Origin: Mangifera indica
Taxonomy: Eukaryota > Streptophyta > Magnoliopsida > Sapindales > Anacardiaceae
DNA: 64,000 bases
NCBI RefSeq assembly: GCF_011075055.1
Contig: NC_058143.1
Span: 10,555,057-10,619,056, forward strand
Direction of reading: 5' to 3'
The translations under genes and the position numbers were made by a program. The notes below the pieces were generated by a model. The model was given only the letters and a program-made list of their open reading frames with translations, had not been told where the DNA came from and made no database searches. Positions 25,441 to 38,219 of this stretch are shown one piece after another (the stretch's first letter is position 1; each line of letters starts with the position of its first letter).

Positions 25441-25823
25441 GGGACTTAGTGCTTGTCAACAAATTGTAAGGACGCTATGTTTACATTTGGTGATTATCCT
25501 AAAAATTTTTATAATTCTGATATTACATTGATTAAAAGCATAAATAATATAGTTAGAACTATAATGATGTTGAACAACCTATCAAAACGTGTTGATAGAT
25601 CTTATGTGTCAAAGTTATTTATTGATAGCTTGGTGCAATATATGAGTGCATGTTGTAGATATGTCTACCAAACAGATCTATCAAAAGGATTTCCTATGGA
25701 TGGTTGTTATAGTGTCTATAGAATAAATCCTTTAATTGAATGACAACAAATGTGATTCTTAGACTTAAGGTCATCATACTATCTTATACAAAGATCAGTA
25801 TGGTTTAATGTTATGTCCCATTC
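25440..25823 (+). mobile_element. Copia LTR fragment, left part of an interrupted LTR
   Basis: It matches the LTR family from about 21190 and 26430 onward (AATTCTGATATTACATTGATT against AATTCTGACATTATAGTGAAC). It stops at GGTTTAATGTTAT, exactly where family sequence resumes at about 28910. An open frame of 96 codons (25453-25743) is a chance frame within the LTR. Confidence 0.65.
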
Positions 25824-26274
25824 ATAAGTGTCCAAGTCATAAAGTAATATAATAGATATCGATTCCACAGGGATTAGAAAACTAACTACTAATTTATTTC
25901 AAATTCTATATTAGCTAAGAAGATTGTAATAAAAGATAGTAAAATTTATGGATGCCACTATTACTAACATGAAAATTAAATCAAACTAATGTGCAACTAA
26001 ATAGTGAAATAATATCAAACACTGTTACTGATGCTCATATAAATAAAGGCTTCTAAGACTATAAGTTCATTAATAACCTCTACTAAATCTATAATTTAAT
26101 AAAACTATTAAATTAATTGTAATGTATTTTACTAGTTGGATATCCAAAGTCAACCTCGTTCCCTTTGCAAGGTTGACTAAACATGCAACTATTGAGCAAG
26201 TTTTTACTTTCATGATAACTTAAAACAATCTCTATCTATTATGCTCTGTGATATCAATTACTCTTATTAGGGTA

Positions 26275-27578
26275 GGTGTCTTAAAGTCAATCGTATTTGA
26301 CATTTGTAGTTGTAATTTTATATTAATCATTAATAAATGATTTATTATTATTCAATTCATATGACAATTATTTATATGATCGTATGAATAACAAGTCCTT
26401 AGGATGGTAGTACTATAACAAGAGATCAGACGATTGATCGTGAAAACCTTATAAGCATATTCAGTGGCCATTTTAGAAACATTCACAATTCTGACATTAT
26501 AGTGAACAAAGACACATGTAATGATGATAGGATTATCATAGTGTTGGTGACCCCACTAAAGATGGCTATAGTTCTCATGTATCAAAACTGTTGTACACAA
26601 CTTGTTATAACATATAGGTGTATATTATATATGTGTTCACCAAACTGACCTAATTAGAGGATATCCATATGGATGGTTGCTCCAGTTTCTATGAAATAAA
26701 TCTTTTGAGCACCATAGATACATGTGATCCTTTGACTGAAGATTGTCGGACCATCTTGTGTAAGGATCTTTAGGGTTTGATGTTATCCAATGTGTCGTAG
26801 TAATTAGGGTAACCATAAAGGTAGCAATTGATCATATCATGAGATACATGGAGACTATGGTTAATCAATAGAAGATTTGTCACTCTTAAGCACATGAGAA
26901 GATATCTCACATGAGAATACTAAAAAAAATTTATGACTGCTTGAATCAATTGCCATAGTGGGATAGATTATAGCCTAATCCATATTGGTCATTGATGCAT
27001 ATCAGTTCATACCGAGAAACAATTGAGATAGATACACATCTATATCTCAATCTTGAGAGGTATTAGTTGACTAAAGGATTAAATTGCATATAATTATGAT
27101 GTTGAAAAAGCTTAAGAAATGTTCACTGACACTCTGTTGTCTAGGTGGCCATGATGCCTTACTAAAGGCTAATCTTAGTTTGTGTTTGGATTCAACTCTA
27201 ATCTAATCACTGTTAACTTGATAAAGAGCTTATGAGTCACACGCACAAAGGAATTGAATCAAACTTAAAGGTAAGGATTATTTGGTAAAAAAACCTAGCG
27301 CTTAACAACAAGGGAGAGATTATGAATGGACTGGGGTTGCTCGATAGGGTTAAAAGTGCTCGGTTTGATCATGCCTTGATTAAGTTTATGGCCATATAAG
27401 ATGCCAACCAACCATGTAACTTGGTGATGCATATGTCAACTGTTCCACATGCATGAAACTAACTGGTGCCATGTGAAAAGGAATATGCTTGTTGGCACAC
27501 ATAAATTGTGCTAGTTGTACATGTGTCTTAAAGGAGAGGCATACATGGTTGGACTTCCAACCTTATAAAGACTTGACT

Positions 27579-27635
<57 letters not shown>

Positions 27636-28021
27636 GCATGCATTCATTTTAAAAAGAGGTACATCACATAAAACATTGAAGCTTTAATTACCATAAGTTT
27701 TTATCCCCTCTCTCTTTATAGTTTTTAGCCAAAGAGTCCTAGTAGCCTTTTCACCTGGTTTTGTCTCTTTTGTATTCGTGCTCCACATGGATACCAAGAA
27801 ACAACCTCTGGAGGGTTAGATAATGTATTGTCTCAAGCCACATGAAGTCTTGAATGAGCTACCAACACAATTATAACTCTAAAACACCCTTTGTGTGTTT
27901 TGCATGTTCATGAATTATATGTATAAAATAAGTATCCTGATTAGGGTTTTCAAGATTGTTTTAATTTAAAAATTTTAAATTTCATTACGCTACCAATTAT
28001 CGACTCCCTGAAAACCCAACA
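26275..28021 (+). mobile_element. Copia LTR, apparently solo
   Basis: It starts near GGGTAGGTGTCTTAAAGTCA and ends AAAACCCAACA at 28021, aligning along its length with 21051-22577. No primer-binding site follows and no purine tract precedes it; flanking sequence on both sides belongs to the surrounding repeat. It therefore looks like a solo LTR left by LTR-LTR recombination. It is longer than its relatives partly because of the TA array at 27581-27632. I could not find a clean 5-bp target duplication. Confidence 0.6.
27581..27632. repeat. (TA)26 microsatellite
   Basis: An uninterrupted TA run of 52 bp inside the LTR at 26275-28021. It creates a spurious poly-Tyr/Ile open frame (27489-27671). 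Likely length-polymorphic. Confidence 0.95.
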
Positions 28022-28905
28022 ACTTCACAAGGAATTGACTTATCTTTACTATTAGTCATCCAAGTTCAATGAATATATGAACTAACCCAACATTTACTTT
28101 TTGATAGTTTACATGAGTCTATTAACATGCGTAAAGATGGGCCTATATCTTTAGGATGAGCAACAAATAGCTATTTAATAAAGTAAAATATAATGGTTTA
28201 TAAATTTATAAAATAATGTATTATAGACTCATAGGGGTTATTAAATTCCCTTTAGTTCCTAGAACAGAGAAATTTAACCACTCATACTAAAAACATGCAT
28301 TCAATGACAAATATAAAAAAAAAAATCGTTGTACTCTAAGCAAAGTTAGAGAAAGATCATATATGAATATGTATACATGCCCTAAATAGTTGGTTGTCAT
28401 TATTGCTTGCTATCTTGCATTACTACTAGTACTCCTGATGGCTTATGGAATGTGGGCAATGAATTGCTCAAAGTTATCACTGAAGGGCTCTAATAGAATT
28501 AGTCCCTTGCACTGATAAATTAGGTGTCTTTACATACACTTTTTTCCTTATGCGCTTAGGACTGTTGTGGATCTTTTCCTAATTTTGTTTAGTGGTGAAT
28601 ATGCTTTTTCTAGATTTGTTGATGTTGACAAATCCAAATTCTTTCCTGATTCTTCCCTCCGCACTTGTTTAGTCCTAATATGATTAGGAAACTTTTTGAG
28701 CTTATTCCATTTTCTTCACTTTTTTTTTTTCACAATTCTTCCTAATTTACACTTTTTTTTCCTACAAATAGAAAAAGAATAATAAAATATCTAGGAAATT
28801 TATTATTATTTAATTAAAACCCTAAACTAATTTATTACTAAAATGCATAATTTTTTAGCCTTTAGACACTATACGTGAGTGCACATTTTTAGTGCAACAT
28901 ATAAC

Positions 28906-30180
28906 ACTAGTTTAGCGTAGTCCTTGTAGAAGGTCACTAGAAAGGTAATGATTGATCATATTAAGATATGTATAAAAACTATAGTGGATCAACAAATGAT
29001 TCATCATTCTTAAGCACAAAAGTCAATATCTCAAATAAGCCCACTAAAGAATGATAATGAGTACCTAAATTTGTGGTCATAGTGGGATTGAATTAATGTT
29101 TAATTTGATATCATCTAGTTGTTGAAAGAAGTAAGTCCAAGTGTATCAAGGGTTTCCTGAGAGAGAAACTTAATCTATAATTTAGTCTCAAAAAATATCA
29201 TCATATAATGAAAGGTCTGAATTGTATGAGTAACTATATTATTAAAAAGTTTATAAGTCAATCGCTGACACTTTGTTAGTTGGGTGGCTATGATGTCTTG
29301 TTAAAAGCCAATCTTTTGATTGTTGGGTCGAAAGCTTAATATGAATTTGTTGATTATCGACCTAACAATGAGTCTATGAGTCACATACAATAAGAGTTTG
29401 TCAAACTCTCAAGGCATTGAATTATTTGAGATGAATTTGGTTTGGAATTGAGATAGATGATTTTAAGTCTTAAAAGGTTTTTGGGCTAGGGGTGCAATTC
29501 ATTGCACTTAGGGGCTAAAGTGTAATAATTTTGAGGTATTGGAATGTGATAGAAATTGTAAAAGTTAGGGTTTATTCAATTGGATGAGGATAAACCTAGA
29601 TGGATAACTTTGGTGTATGCACAATTGTGCAAGGATCATGCATGAGTGTTTATGGTCCCTGGATAAGGCTAATCCATAATCCATATCCACCCTGAAATTT
29701 AGATATATCATGGATTGTACCCGATATGTATAAGGCTAAAATACAATTGTACATCTTCATGCATGACAATACATTTTATATACAGACACAATTCATAATT
29801 TCATACTTTTTCACCTGAAACACATTACATATGCTCATACACCAAACACCATTGCTCATGTATCACGTTCCAACAGATCATGAGTGTGTGAAACAACCTC
29901 TTTTCATTCATGCTTTCTATGGGTACCAAGGTGCGTCCCTATACTTTGGATTCAAAGTGGTCGTCTTCATTTTCTACACTATTAAAGACAAAAGGAGCCT
30001 TCAAATGTAGGTATAAATTCTCCAAATCACCTTATGGATGTTTCGCAATATTTGTGAAATAATTGTTTACGAATGAGATCCTGTGGAGTGTTTATAACAT
30101 TTTAAATTGCTATTTCATTGCTTATGAAGGCTACTTGCACCTATAAACCTAATATGTATCACTTTGATACCACATGTTGG
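28906..30180 (+). mobile_element. Copia LTR fragment, right part of an interrupted LTR
   Basis: It continues the family alignment left off at 25823: the GTAATGATTGATCATATTAA block (28944) matches GTAGCAATTGATCATATCAT at 26823. It runs to an LTR-end-like CCTAATA near 30150. Several hundred bases after 29400 are diverged. Confidence 0.55.
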
Positions 30181-30620
30181 ATTAAATCACACATATTCTC
30201 ACAAACATATCCATGCATTTAATCAGTTTGAACTCAATAAGTAAGAATCCTATACAGAAAGGTATGTCCTTACACCTGGGATTCAAAGCAGTTGTCTTCA
30301 TTTTCTACACTATTAAAGACAAAGGAGCTTCCAAATGTAGTTATAAATTCTTCAAATCACCCTTTGGATGTTTTGCCATTTTTGTGAAATAACTGTTTAC
30401 GAATGGATCCTATGGAGTGTTTACCGTTTAGTTTGATGTTTATGAATTTTTAAATTGCTATTTCATTGCTCATGAAGCCTGTAAAAACTTACATCCATAA
30501 CCCAATATGTTTCGTTTTGATACTTTATGTTGGATTAAATTACATATATTCTGACAACATATTGATACATTCAATAAATTTAAACTTTACAACTCAAAAT
30601 CCTATACATAAAGGTTATAG
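29931..30620. repeat. Tandem duplication, two ~330-bp copies
   Basis: Copy 1 (about 29931-30260) and copy 2 (about 30261-30620) are direct repeats about 331 bp apart. Shared runs include GTCTTCATTTTCTACACTAT and ATGTTGGATTAAAT, and both end near AATCCTATACA[GT]AAAGG. The unit spans the end of the copia LTR remnant. Divergence of perhaps 15 percent by eye makes it fairly old. Confidence 0.8.
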
Positions 30621-31714
30621 AATACTTGTAATTAAAATTTATAAGAATTCAAACAAACTTGATGCACCATTGCTAGTGTAGAATTAATTACAAATTTGAT
30701 CGATTGTTGATCAAATAAAACTAGTCTTCTTTTTATAAATAATCCAAAATAAAGATATTTAGAGTGGGATATTTTCTTTATCATTGATTGCATTGGCAAA
30801 GGAGACCTAGTCTCTTTAATAGCTGTTCGACCGCCTTATTATTAAAAACTTAATGAGTTCAATACCCTCCAGTCAAATTGCTATAACATAGATTTTATTT
30901 ATAAAGTACCTTGGACATTCAACAAAATTTATTAAGGAATATCCATATAAATTAACTCACTAAACTATACATTTATCTTAATTTTATTAAATTGTTATCA
31001 GATTAATGTTTGCCCACGTTTAGAAAAGTTTCTTACATTTTTATTATAGATTTAAGAGTTTTAACTACTTTTGATGACCTAAATAGAGTTGGAAAGCTAA
31101 TTTCAAGCTAAAAATGGTCTCAATATAATAATTACTTTTTTGAAATTTTCTTAATGAGAAATCATGTTAAAACTGAATATAACATTAACCTTTGTCATTA
31201 AGCTTCAACTTGTAGATAAAATTATAACTTTAACAATAATATTATAGTCAAAGATAGGTAGATCTTATTCGACTTAGTTTAGATTAAATTTATAGCTCGG
31301 TTTGAAAGAGTTGCTTTTGATTTGGAGCTCCAACTCTCCATAGCTCGATTCATTTTTTTCTTTTATGATATTGTTTATCATGCTGGTTATATTATTCATT
31401 TTTTCAATAATATTATTTATTTTATTAAATATCTTCTAGTGATACTGTATATTAGCTTGAACTGAACAATATGACTTCAATTTAAACTTAAGCTGACTTA
31501 AGACCTAACTCAACTCAGATTAAATTTGACCTTAGGCTTTTGATTTTTTCTTTTTCTCTTAAGCGAGTAACTGTTAGGCTGAGCAAAGCTAAATTCTGAT
31601 CCATGGGCACTGCAACACGACGCTTCAGCTGTTTTATTTTTTTATGTGAATCATTTGACAAGTCAGTTCAGTGAAAATCATATTAATATACATTTATATG
31701 ATATACCAAGCTAG
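30621..31714. other. AT-rich intergenic sequence with repeat relics
   Basis: No gene seen. 31270-31550 resembles the dispersed hAT-MITE family described elsewhere (TGATATTGTTTATC and AATATTATTTATT motifs). 31555-31640 matches parts of 42915-43000 and 48098-48175 (CACTTAAGC[AG]AGCAA..TGTTA and GATGCTT blocks). Confidence 0.4.
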
Positions 31715-33120
31715 AATCTCAAAACCAAGTGTGCATTTGGTTTTGCCATTTTCAAGTTGACAAAGTAAGATTTGATCTAAATTAAATTATTTATGAATCT
31801 GTTAATGGCATATATAGTTGCTTAAATTGCTGCGAGACTATTCTTCTAAAAATTGAAGATAACTTTAGAAAATTTTGGCGAAATTATACTTATATAAATA
31901 TAACATAAATATGTGTGATATAATCTTCTTTTAGTTGAGAGTGAAATGTTTTTAAAAATTTGTTTATATATTCAGTGATATTGTTATTTATTAATAATAT
32001 TGTTCATTCTATCAATTAATGATATTATCTATCAACTCAAACTTAAATTCAAATTAAATAATATGATTTTGATTTAAACTTGAGCCAACCCTAAATTGAA
32101 TTGGATTCACCCCTTCTGGTAGTCAACGGTGTTGTCCATTTACATGTGGCCGTTGATGACAACAAAATCCAAGTGTGGTTCTTACAGTAGAGTTAGTTGA
32201 ATATAGTTAAGGTTAGGACGATTTATGTTGATCAGAAGAAGCAATTGACAGAAATATATCATGTTTTAATTATACTGTTTCAGTCTTGAATCCCAAGCTA
32301 TACATGTATATATATTCAGAAATCTAGATGTAGAAAGCAGTCACAAATAGGACTAGATACAGACCTGAGTTGAGTAAGAAATAGGGCATCCAAATGGCCG
32401 ACCACCAAAGTAATTAACGCACAATCCTGAAGCAAAACAATTTAAGCTCGTTCTCTGTTCATTCTTTATTATGCAACCGGCCAAAATCAGTTGGGCTTTG
32501 AAAATTTTTTAGTTTAATATATAATATTAATATAATTTTTAATATTTATTTTTACTCAACTTTGATCTTTTTAAATTTTAAATCTAACTCCCTCGTACTG
32601 TTCAATGTTTATATATGCATTAATCTCTAAACAGAGTGTGCATTATGTTTACAATTATCACTTTGACAAAGTAGGATTTAATCTAAATTATTTATGCATC
32701 TGTTAATGGCATATATAGATTCTTAAATTGCTGCGAGATTTTTCCACTAAACGATGAAGATAACTTTAGAATATTTTTTTTTGGTAAATGTATATTTATA
32801 TAATTATAACTTAAATAGACACAATATAATCTACTTTTGGTTGAGGATGAATCATTTCAAGATGGTCTTATTAATTATTTATCTAGTGATACTTCTTATC
32901 TGACAACAATACTGTTTATCATATCAATTAGTAGCATTATAGATCATATCAAGCTGGATATTATGACTTTACTCTAAGTTTGAATTGAACCCAAGCTTAA
33001 TTCAATTCACACTGAATCTACCTCTTATGTTAGTTAATGTTGTTGTATATTTACATGTGATAGTTGATGAAAACAAAATCTTAGGTGGCTCTCACAGTAG
33101 AGTCAGTTGAATATAGTTAT
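31715..33120. repeat. Direct duplication, ~495-bp copies at 31715-32210 and 32625-33120
   Basis: The two copies are in the same orientation, offset about 910 bp. Shared landmarks are CTGTTAATGGCATATATAG, AATTGCTGCGAGA, GAAGATAACTTTAGAA and, at the far end, AGTTGAATATAGTTA. Each contains a relic of the dispersed hAT-MITE family in its middle. The spacer 32211-32624 has no recognisable feature. Confidence 0.75.
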
Positions 33121-34129
33121 CTTCATATAAATAAATAATACATATATATATATATTCAAAATTTGGCATATTTATACACTAAATACTGCAAAGGTCTAAC
33201 TTAATATGGATTAATTATTTTTGTGTTATCAAAGGGTTCTTGGAATTTTTTTTTTTTAATTTTAAAAAGCCTGTAGAGAGATTAAAAAATCATGATTTAT
33301 GACTTTGTAAGTATTATCCTAGATGGTTGAACTTAGAATATAATTTAGTCGGTACTGCAATGAGCCTAACTTATGACCAATAAGCAATGAAAGGTCAAAA
33401 GAAATCACAGGCCAATAAATTATTCAAATTGCCTGAAACAAGGAAGGCCTGAAAACTAGGCAAGCTGCATTTATTCAATCCGGAATGTTGAAGCAAATTC
33501 TATACATATTCAGTACTGAAAGTGAATGGTCAAAATTCTACAAAAATCTGACGCTAAAGTTTCCAAAATAACAATTGCCTTGAAACATGGAACCCCCAAA
33601 ACAAGGCAACCTGTATTTACGACCGTAGCAATAATTTCACACATGGAACCACGATGAAGACATAGACCCATGCGTACATTTATACTGTCTAAACATGTAT
33701 TATTTATTGTACACAGGCATGTTTTAGGTTTGTTTTTTCTACGATAGCATGAAGTAATACATATTATGTATTGAACATGTGAGCCTAGCAACATTCCAGG
33801 AACTGCAATATTTCATCAAATCATCTTGGATAACCACTAACAGAGTTATGGAGTTAAAATACACTGAACAAGGGATAACTACTAATCTATTCTTTTCAGT
33901 TTGAAGATTCAAAGATTTGGATACTAAGACTTACTATTAGTGATAAAATTATTTTAAATTTGTAAAAGATTTTTCTTTTGCAATTATCAAAGAAGGTCTC
34001 AAATTAGATCTCAAGGTTACCTAGTGAAAATGTTAATAATTATATAAATGAAAGGTCGTCAATATAGATACACTTCATTTATTTAAATTCAAAATTATTG
34101 GCTAAGACCCAAAAAAAAAAAAAAAAGGG
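33121..34129. other. Unassigned intergenic sequence
   Basis: Less repetitive than its surroundings. A weak internal direct repeat is present (33428-33477 against 33572-33620, both starting AATTGCCT[TG]GAAACA). The 94-codon minus-strand open frame at 33510-33794 shows no recognisable domain. I see nothing else. Confidence 0.35.
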
Positions 34130-35396
34130 GATTCAAAGTTATTTATTCCCTGTAAAATTTGTATAAAAGAAAAAAAAAAAAAAAAAGAGGAGTGATAGAG
34201 CTGAAAATGTAAACAAAACATTAGTGATTATTATATCTTTCTCGTAATACATAGAAATTAGTAAAAGCACTGTTAACATAAACATTCTAATCACCAAATT
34301 AAATCATGTGAAAATTCAAATGTCTTAATTTTTTCTGTAACTGATTTTCATTTATCTCCACATGTATTGTCATATACATATAGTACATTTATCTGAATTT
34401 TCTTATATTTTAATTGTTGTTATTGTAATTTATTTTACATAAAACTCTAAATAATAATATCAATTGGTGAGGAATAATTTTATCCTCTAAAAATCTAAAC
34501 CAAAATTACTGCAATATCTAAAGAGATCTAGTTAATGGCACAGGATTTCGTGCTTATAGGCTCACGTGGTTTGCTGTGAAATTTAAAAAAAAAAAAAAAC
34601 TACAAATGTCACAGACAGAGAAGATTTTTGGATGGAAAAAAAAATATATTATGACACTAGGTTGATGTAATGTATATGTCTGTTTTCCATTACGAAATCT
34701 GCACTTCAGTGTAATATATATCATATTAATTTATGAAAATATATAATGACAGTTTTTAACTGAAGTTAAGCAAAAAAATATTTCTGAAATTTTAATAATA
34801 TGTGTAATTCTTCACTTACAAAGTTGATCAACAAAATTTTTTTATAGGTTGCAGGCTTGTTGTAGGGATGGATTCAAATTTATTTAACTCAAATCTATAA
34901 TTTGATTTGAACAAATTGAATTTGAGATTAAACTCCAATTTCATTTGTTTATCCAATGAAATTCTTTATTTTGTTAGTAATGTTATTCCCTCCTGACGAT
35001 ATTGTTTGATTTATTAATAACGATCCAGTGATATTGTACATTAACTTGAATCGAATATTATAAATTCAATCTAAGCATGAGTTTGTTTCAAACTCGACCT
35101 AGCTCAAACCAGATTCACCCTTCCTTCTTAGTTTCAAATCCAATTTCAATATTTATTCCTGCCTTAATTGTAAAATTATCTCCATCAAGCCATGTTCAAG
35201 ACAGAAATTTACAGTTTGTTTTTATGGAAATTAATCAAGATTCATGAATATGGACGAAACAAAATCCATGTAACCTGCCAAACTCCACACCTTTTAGACC
35301 TTACTCTTTAGATGAATTCTCGTTGGCAGCGTACAATATCATCCTTCATTTACTGTTTTCTTTAGTTTGATCCATACATTTTTGTGTGGTTACAAT

Positions 35397-35651
35397 TGTT
35401 TGGGTAGAGGTGGATCCGGTTCAAACTAGTTCAATTAGAATGAATCTATTTTCAGTTAGAGTTCTAATTCAATAATTCAATTCATGATTAATATATGTAT
35501 CTATTCGGTGACACTGTTACATTTCTAACAATATTATTCATCCCATCAATAATCCTTATATAACAATCAAGCTTGAGTGGCTATTATGGCTTTGATTCGA
35601 GCTCTAATTGAGTCTAGGCTTGACTTAAATCGAATTCTATCCATGTTTGTG
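35397..35651. mobile_element. hAT-type MITE with 8-bp target duplication
   Basis: The element is 35405-35643 (239 bp), starting TAGAGGTGGATCCGGTTC and ending GAATTCTATCCA. Flanks are TGTTTGGG and TGTTTGTG, a 7 of 8 match. Internal motifs (ATTCGGTGACACTGTTACAT, AATATTATTCATC) are those of the dispersed family. Non-coding. Confidence 0.7.
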
Positions 35652-36191
35652 TCTTTGTGTATGTTAGAATTGTTAGATACAAATAGACATGAAGGTAGGG
35701 ATTTTTGTAAGAAGACCTAACAATTTAAGCTAAATTGAGCTCGAGTTTGAGTCACTTTAAGTTCAGTTTGGCTTGAAGGAGTCAAACTCAAGTCTAGCTT
35801 GAGTTCGATGAACTTCCCTTAAATCAAGCTTAAGTTTGGTTTGGCTTGGCTTGAGGGGAATCAAACTCAAGCTCGCTTGCGATATTAACTTTAGGTCAAA
35901 ACGATATCGTTTTGGTGCACATAGGTTAAAACTATATCACTTTTGATTTTTTTCAAGCTTTATATATATAGAACAACAACACCCAATTCAATCCTCCTCG
36001 TTACAAGAAATAAGAGGCTTGAGCTCGATAATATCGCACCCTAAAGCTCGTGATCAAAATTTGGACCTTCTCATCATAATAAATTAAAATTATGACATAT
36101 AAACAAAATTTTGTTTTTCATGAATGGGATAATAATATTTGAAAGTATTGAAATATCATTTTAATTCTATAGAAGAAACTGAACTTTTTTT

Positions 36192-36290
36192 CTATTGAAG
36201 AATCAAACTTTCAAATTTTCTTATTGAAAAAATCAAACTTTCAGATTTTTCTATTAAAAAGATCAAACTTTTATTATTTTCTATTAAATA
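36192..36290. repeat. Minisatellite, three ~30-bp units
   Basis: Units start at about 36192, 36221 and 36251, each CT(T)ATT[GA]A.. followed by ATCAAACTTT and a T-rich tail; a partial fourth follows. AT-rich, non-coding. Confidence 0.75.
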
Positions 36291-36597
36291 TACTGTACTA
36301 CTCATCTTACTTTCAAAACAAAACAAAACAATAATTTTAATTATATTTATTTGGTATTTTTAATAAAAAATAAAAAAGATTGGTTTTTTCAATAAAAGTT
36401 TTTGAAACTTTGATCTTTACTATAAGAAAATTTTATAAGTTTAACCAATTTGGCTAAAAAAAAAGTTAAATTGAAAAGGAAAAAGACCAACAAAACCTTT
36501 TAGTGAAGGGTAAAAAGTCTGAGGGCGTCAATTGTGCGGCCTATCTAAATTCAACAGGTAGCAAAACGGATCTTTAGAAGCAGGCGTTTATGTAAAA

Positions 36598-36902
36598 ACT
36601 TTTGCATTGTAATATCATTAATATATATATGTATGTATGTATGTATGTGTGTGTATATATATATATATAAAATTTATTCTGTAGAGGAAGTACTACTTTT
36701 AAGTATCTCTAAGTTCAACTAGCAATTTTATCAAATTAAAAAAAAATCATATATTTAGAGAAAAGGAACTTTTTCATTGTAATATTATTAAAAAAGATAA
36801 AATAAAATTTAGTCTATAGAGGAAATAGCACTTTTAAGTTTATCTTTAAATTCAACTAGCATTTTAATCAAATTAAAAAAAAAAATCATATATTTAGAAA
36901 AA
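36598..36902. repeat. Two-copy tandem repeat with microsatellite
   Basis: Unit 1 (36598-36766) and unit 2 (36767-36902) both run from AACTTTT[GT][CT]ATTGTAAT to TCATATATTTAGA, sharing CTACTTTTAAG/GCACTTTTAAG. Unit 1 is longer because it carries a GTAT/GT/AT microsatellite at about 36622-36668. Confidence 0.75.
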
Positions 36903-37761
36903 GGCAGTTTTTGATAGAACCATAGTAGTACACGTTTAAGCTTTCCACATATAGATTTGCTAACATATTATATATCTAGCATATATTTGTTTTTATTTAA
37001 GCCTATTTGGAATAAGTTTCAAGGGAAGGGAGTGGTGTCTCTTTCTAAGAGTATTATTTTGTACTTTATTTTTTTTGTCTAATACTGAACCATTCAACTG
37101 AAATCATGCTCATCCTTTTGTGTTAAATTGTCATCTTCCATGACAACAATTTTCGTTTTGTCATCCTCAACCCATAACCCTTTTAAAAATTAAATAACCA
37201 CAAGCTTCCATTCCAATTTATTGAAAAAACCATTGAAGGAATTGTAATTATGATTAATCAATATGTTAGCAAATGAATTAAGGAAGAAGATACTAAAAAT
37301 TACTAACTCCCCTACAGTGACTCTCTATTAACTTTGCGAAGATAACTTTTAGGTATAATCAAATCTACCACTTTTGTGGTTAGTAGCTACAAAATAAAAT
37401 GGATATGTATTCTTTAGCCGGAAAACAATAAAGTTCAAGCAATTTTTTCAGCTTTCTGAAGTTATTTTATTACAAATATTTTAATATCAAGCAAACGTGC
37501 ACGCGTACTCGTTCTTTGTGGTATTGTGTTTTTCAACTCAATAAATCCCACGTTTAGTAAGAATTAAGAACAATACGTGTTAAAATTAAAGATTATTCAA
37601 AAAGTGTAATCTCACTCCTTAATTTTCATGTTACAAAATATGAAACAGTATAAATTAAAGCAAAAAAAACATGTCCACGTGCCTATCCAGATGGTTGAAA
37701 AGTATACATATATTTGTCCAAAAAGTTAAACATATGGGCAACTTTTTCATTTGTTTTTCCA

Positions 37762-38049
37762 CATGTTTGTACGGTGGATCCAATTCGGCTTGGCTTAAAT
37801 GAGCCAATTACATACTAGAACTCTAAATCAAATCTTGACTGAATATCATCTCATTTATCTATTTGATAACATTATTCATCTTATCAGTAATAGTGTTCAC
37901 TTTTTAATGATATTATTTGTCTTTTTAATAGTTCTTTAATAACATTATCCCAACTCAAATAAGCTCAAGTTAATTATTATAAATTTGATTTAAATTTGAA
38001 TTGACATAGGCTTAACTTGAGCCAAATCAAATTCATCCGAACATGTTTG
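37762..38049. mobile_element. hAT-type MITE in promoter of gene 1
   Basis: The element 37770-38041 (272 bp) begins TACGGTGGATCCAATTCGGC and ends AAATTCATCCGAA; the two ends are imperfect inverted repeats (GGATCCAATTCGGCTTGGCT against GGATGAATTTGATTTGGCTC). It is flanked by perfect 8-bp copies of CATGTTTG (37762-37769 and 38042-38049). It lies about 180 bp upstream of the TATA box. The same insertion with the same duplication is present upstream of gene 2. Confidence 0.85.
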
Positions 38050-38219
38050 TACATAAAAAATATTCACACGCTAGTGCATAAAAAAGGCAAATAATTTAAT
38101 CTTCCAAATGAAATTTTATATGACAAGCAACGATAGACAGACTATTCAAGAACATGCTATGCACACAAATGTTGAAAATGGACTACACGCAATCTTCTTA
38201 AATTTCTTACTTTTAAGCC

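Larger units (their letters stand above)
25824..28905. mobile_element. Insertion inside a copia LTR, itself containing another LTR
   Basis: This block separates two halves of one copia LTR. Removing the LTR at 26275-28021 leaves about 1.3 kb (25824-26274 and 28022-28905) with no coding sequence I can recognise. It contains ATCGATTCCACAGGGATTAG (25858), a motif I associate with dispersed plant repeats, and a CAACCTCGTTCCCTTTGCAA stretch (26150). Termini and target duplication could not be fixed by eye. Confidence 0.5.
34130..37519. repeat. 5' flank of polygalacturonase duplication, copy 1
   Basis: From about 34170 the sequence aligns with 56790 onward: AGTGATAGAGCTGAAAATGT against AATGATAGAGGTGAAAATCT, continuing through the ATCAATTGGTGA block (34459/57070), ATCAAGCCATGTTC (35184/59702) and CACACCTTTTAGACC (35287/59805). 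Homology breaks near 35640 and resumes at about 37520. The extra 35640-37520 contains repeats listed separately and a palindrome AAAACGATATCGTTTTGG (35898). Confidence 0.75.

Noticed and set aside
25453..25743. 96-codon plus-strand open frame as a gene
   Set aside because: It lies within an LTR fragment aligned to several non-coding LTR copies.
27489..27671. 60-codon open frame with poly-Tyr/Ile
   Set aside because: Produced by the (TA)26 microsatellite.
26275..28021. Clean 5-bp target duplication around the solo LTR
   Set aside because: Sequences next to both ends do not match convincingly, so none is claimed.
33510..33794. 94-codon minus-strand open frame as a gene
   Set aside because: No domain recognised and an unremarkable chance length for this base composition.
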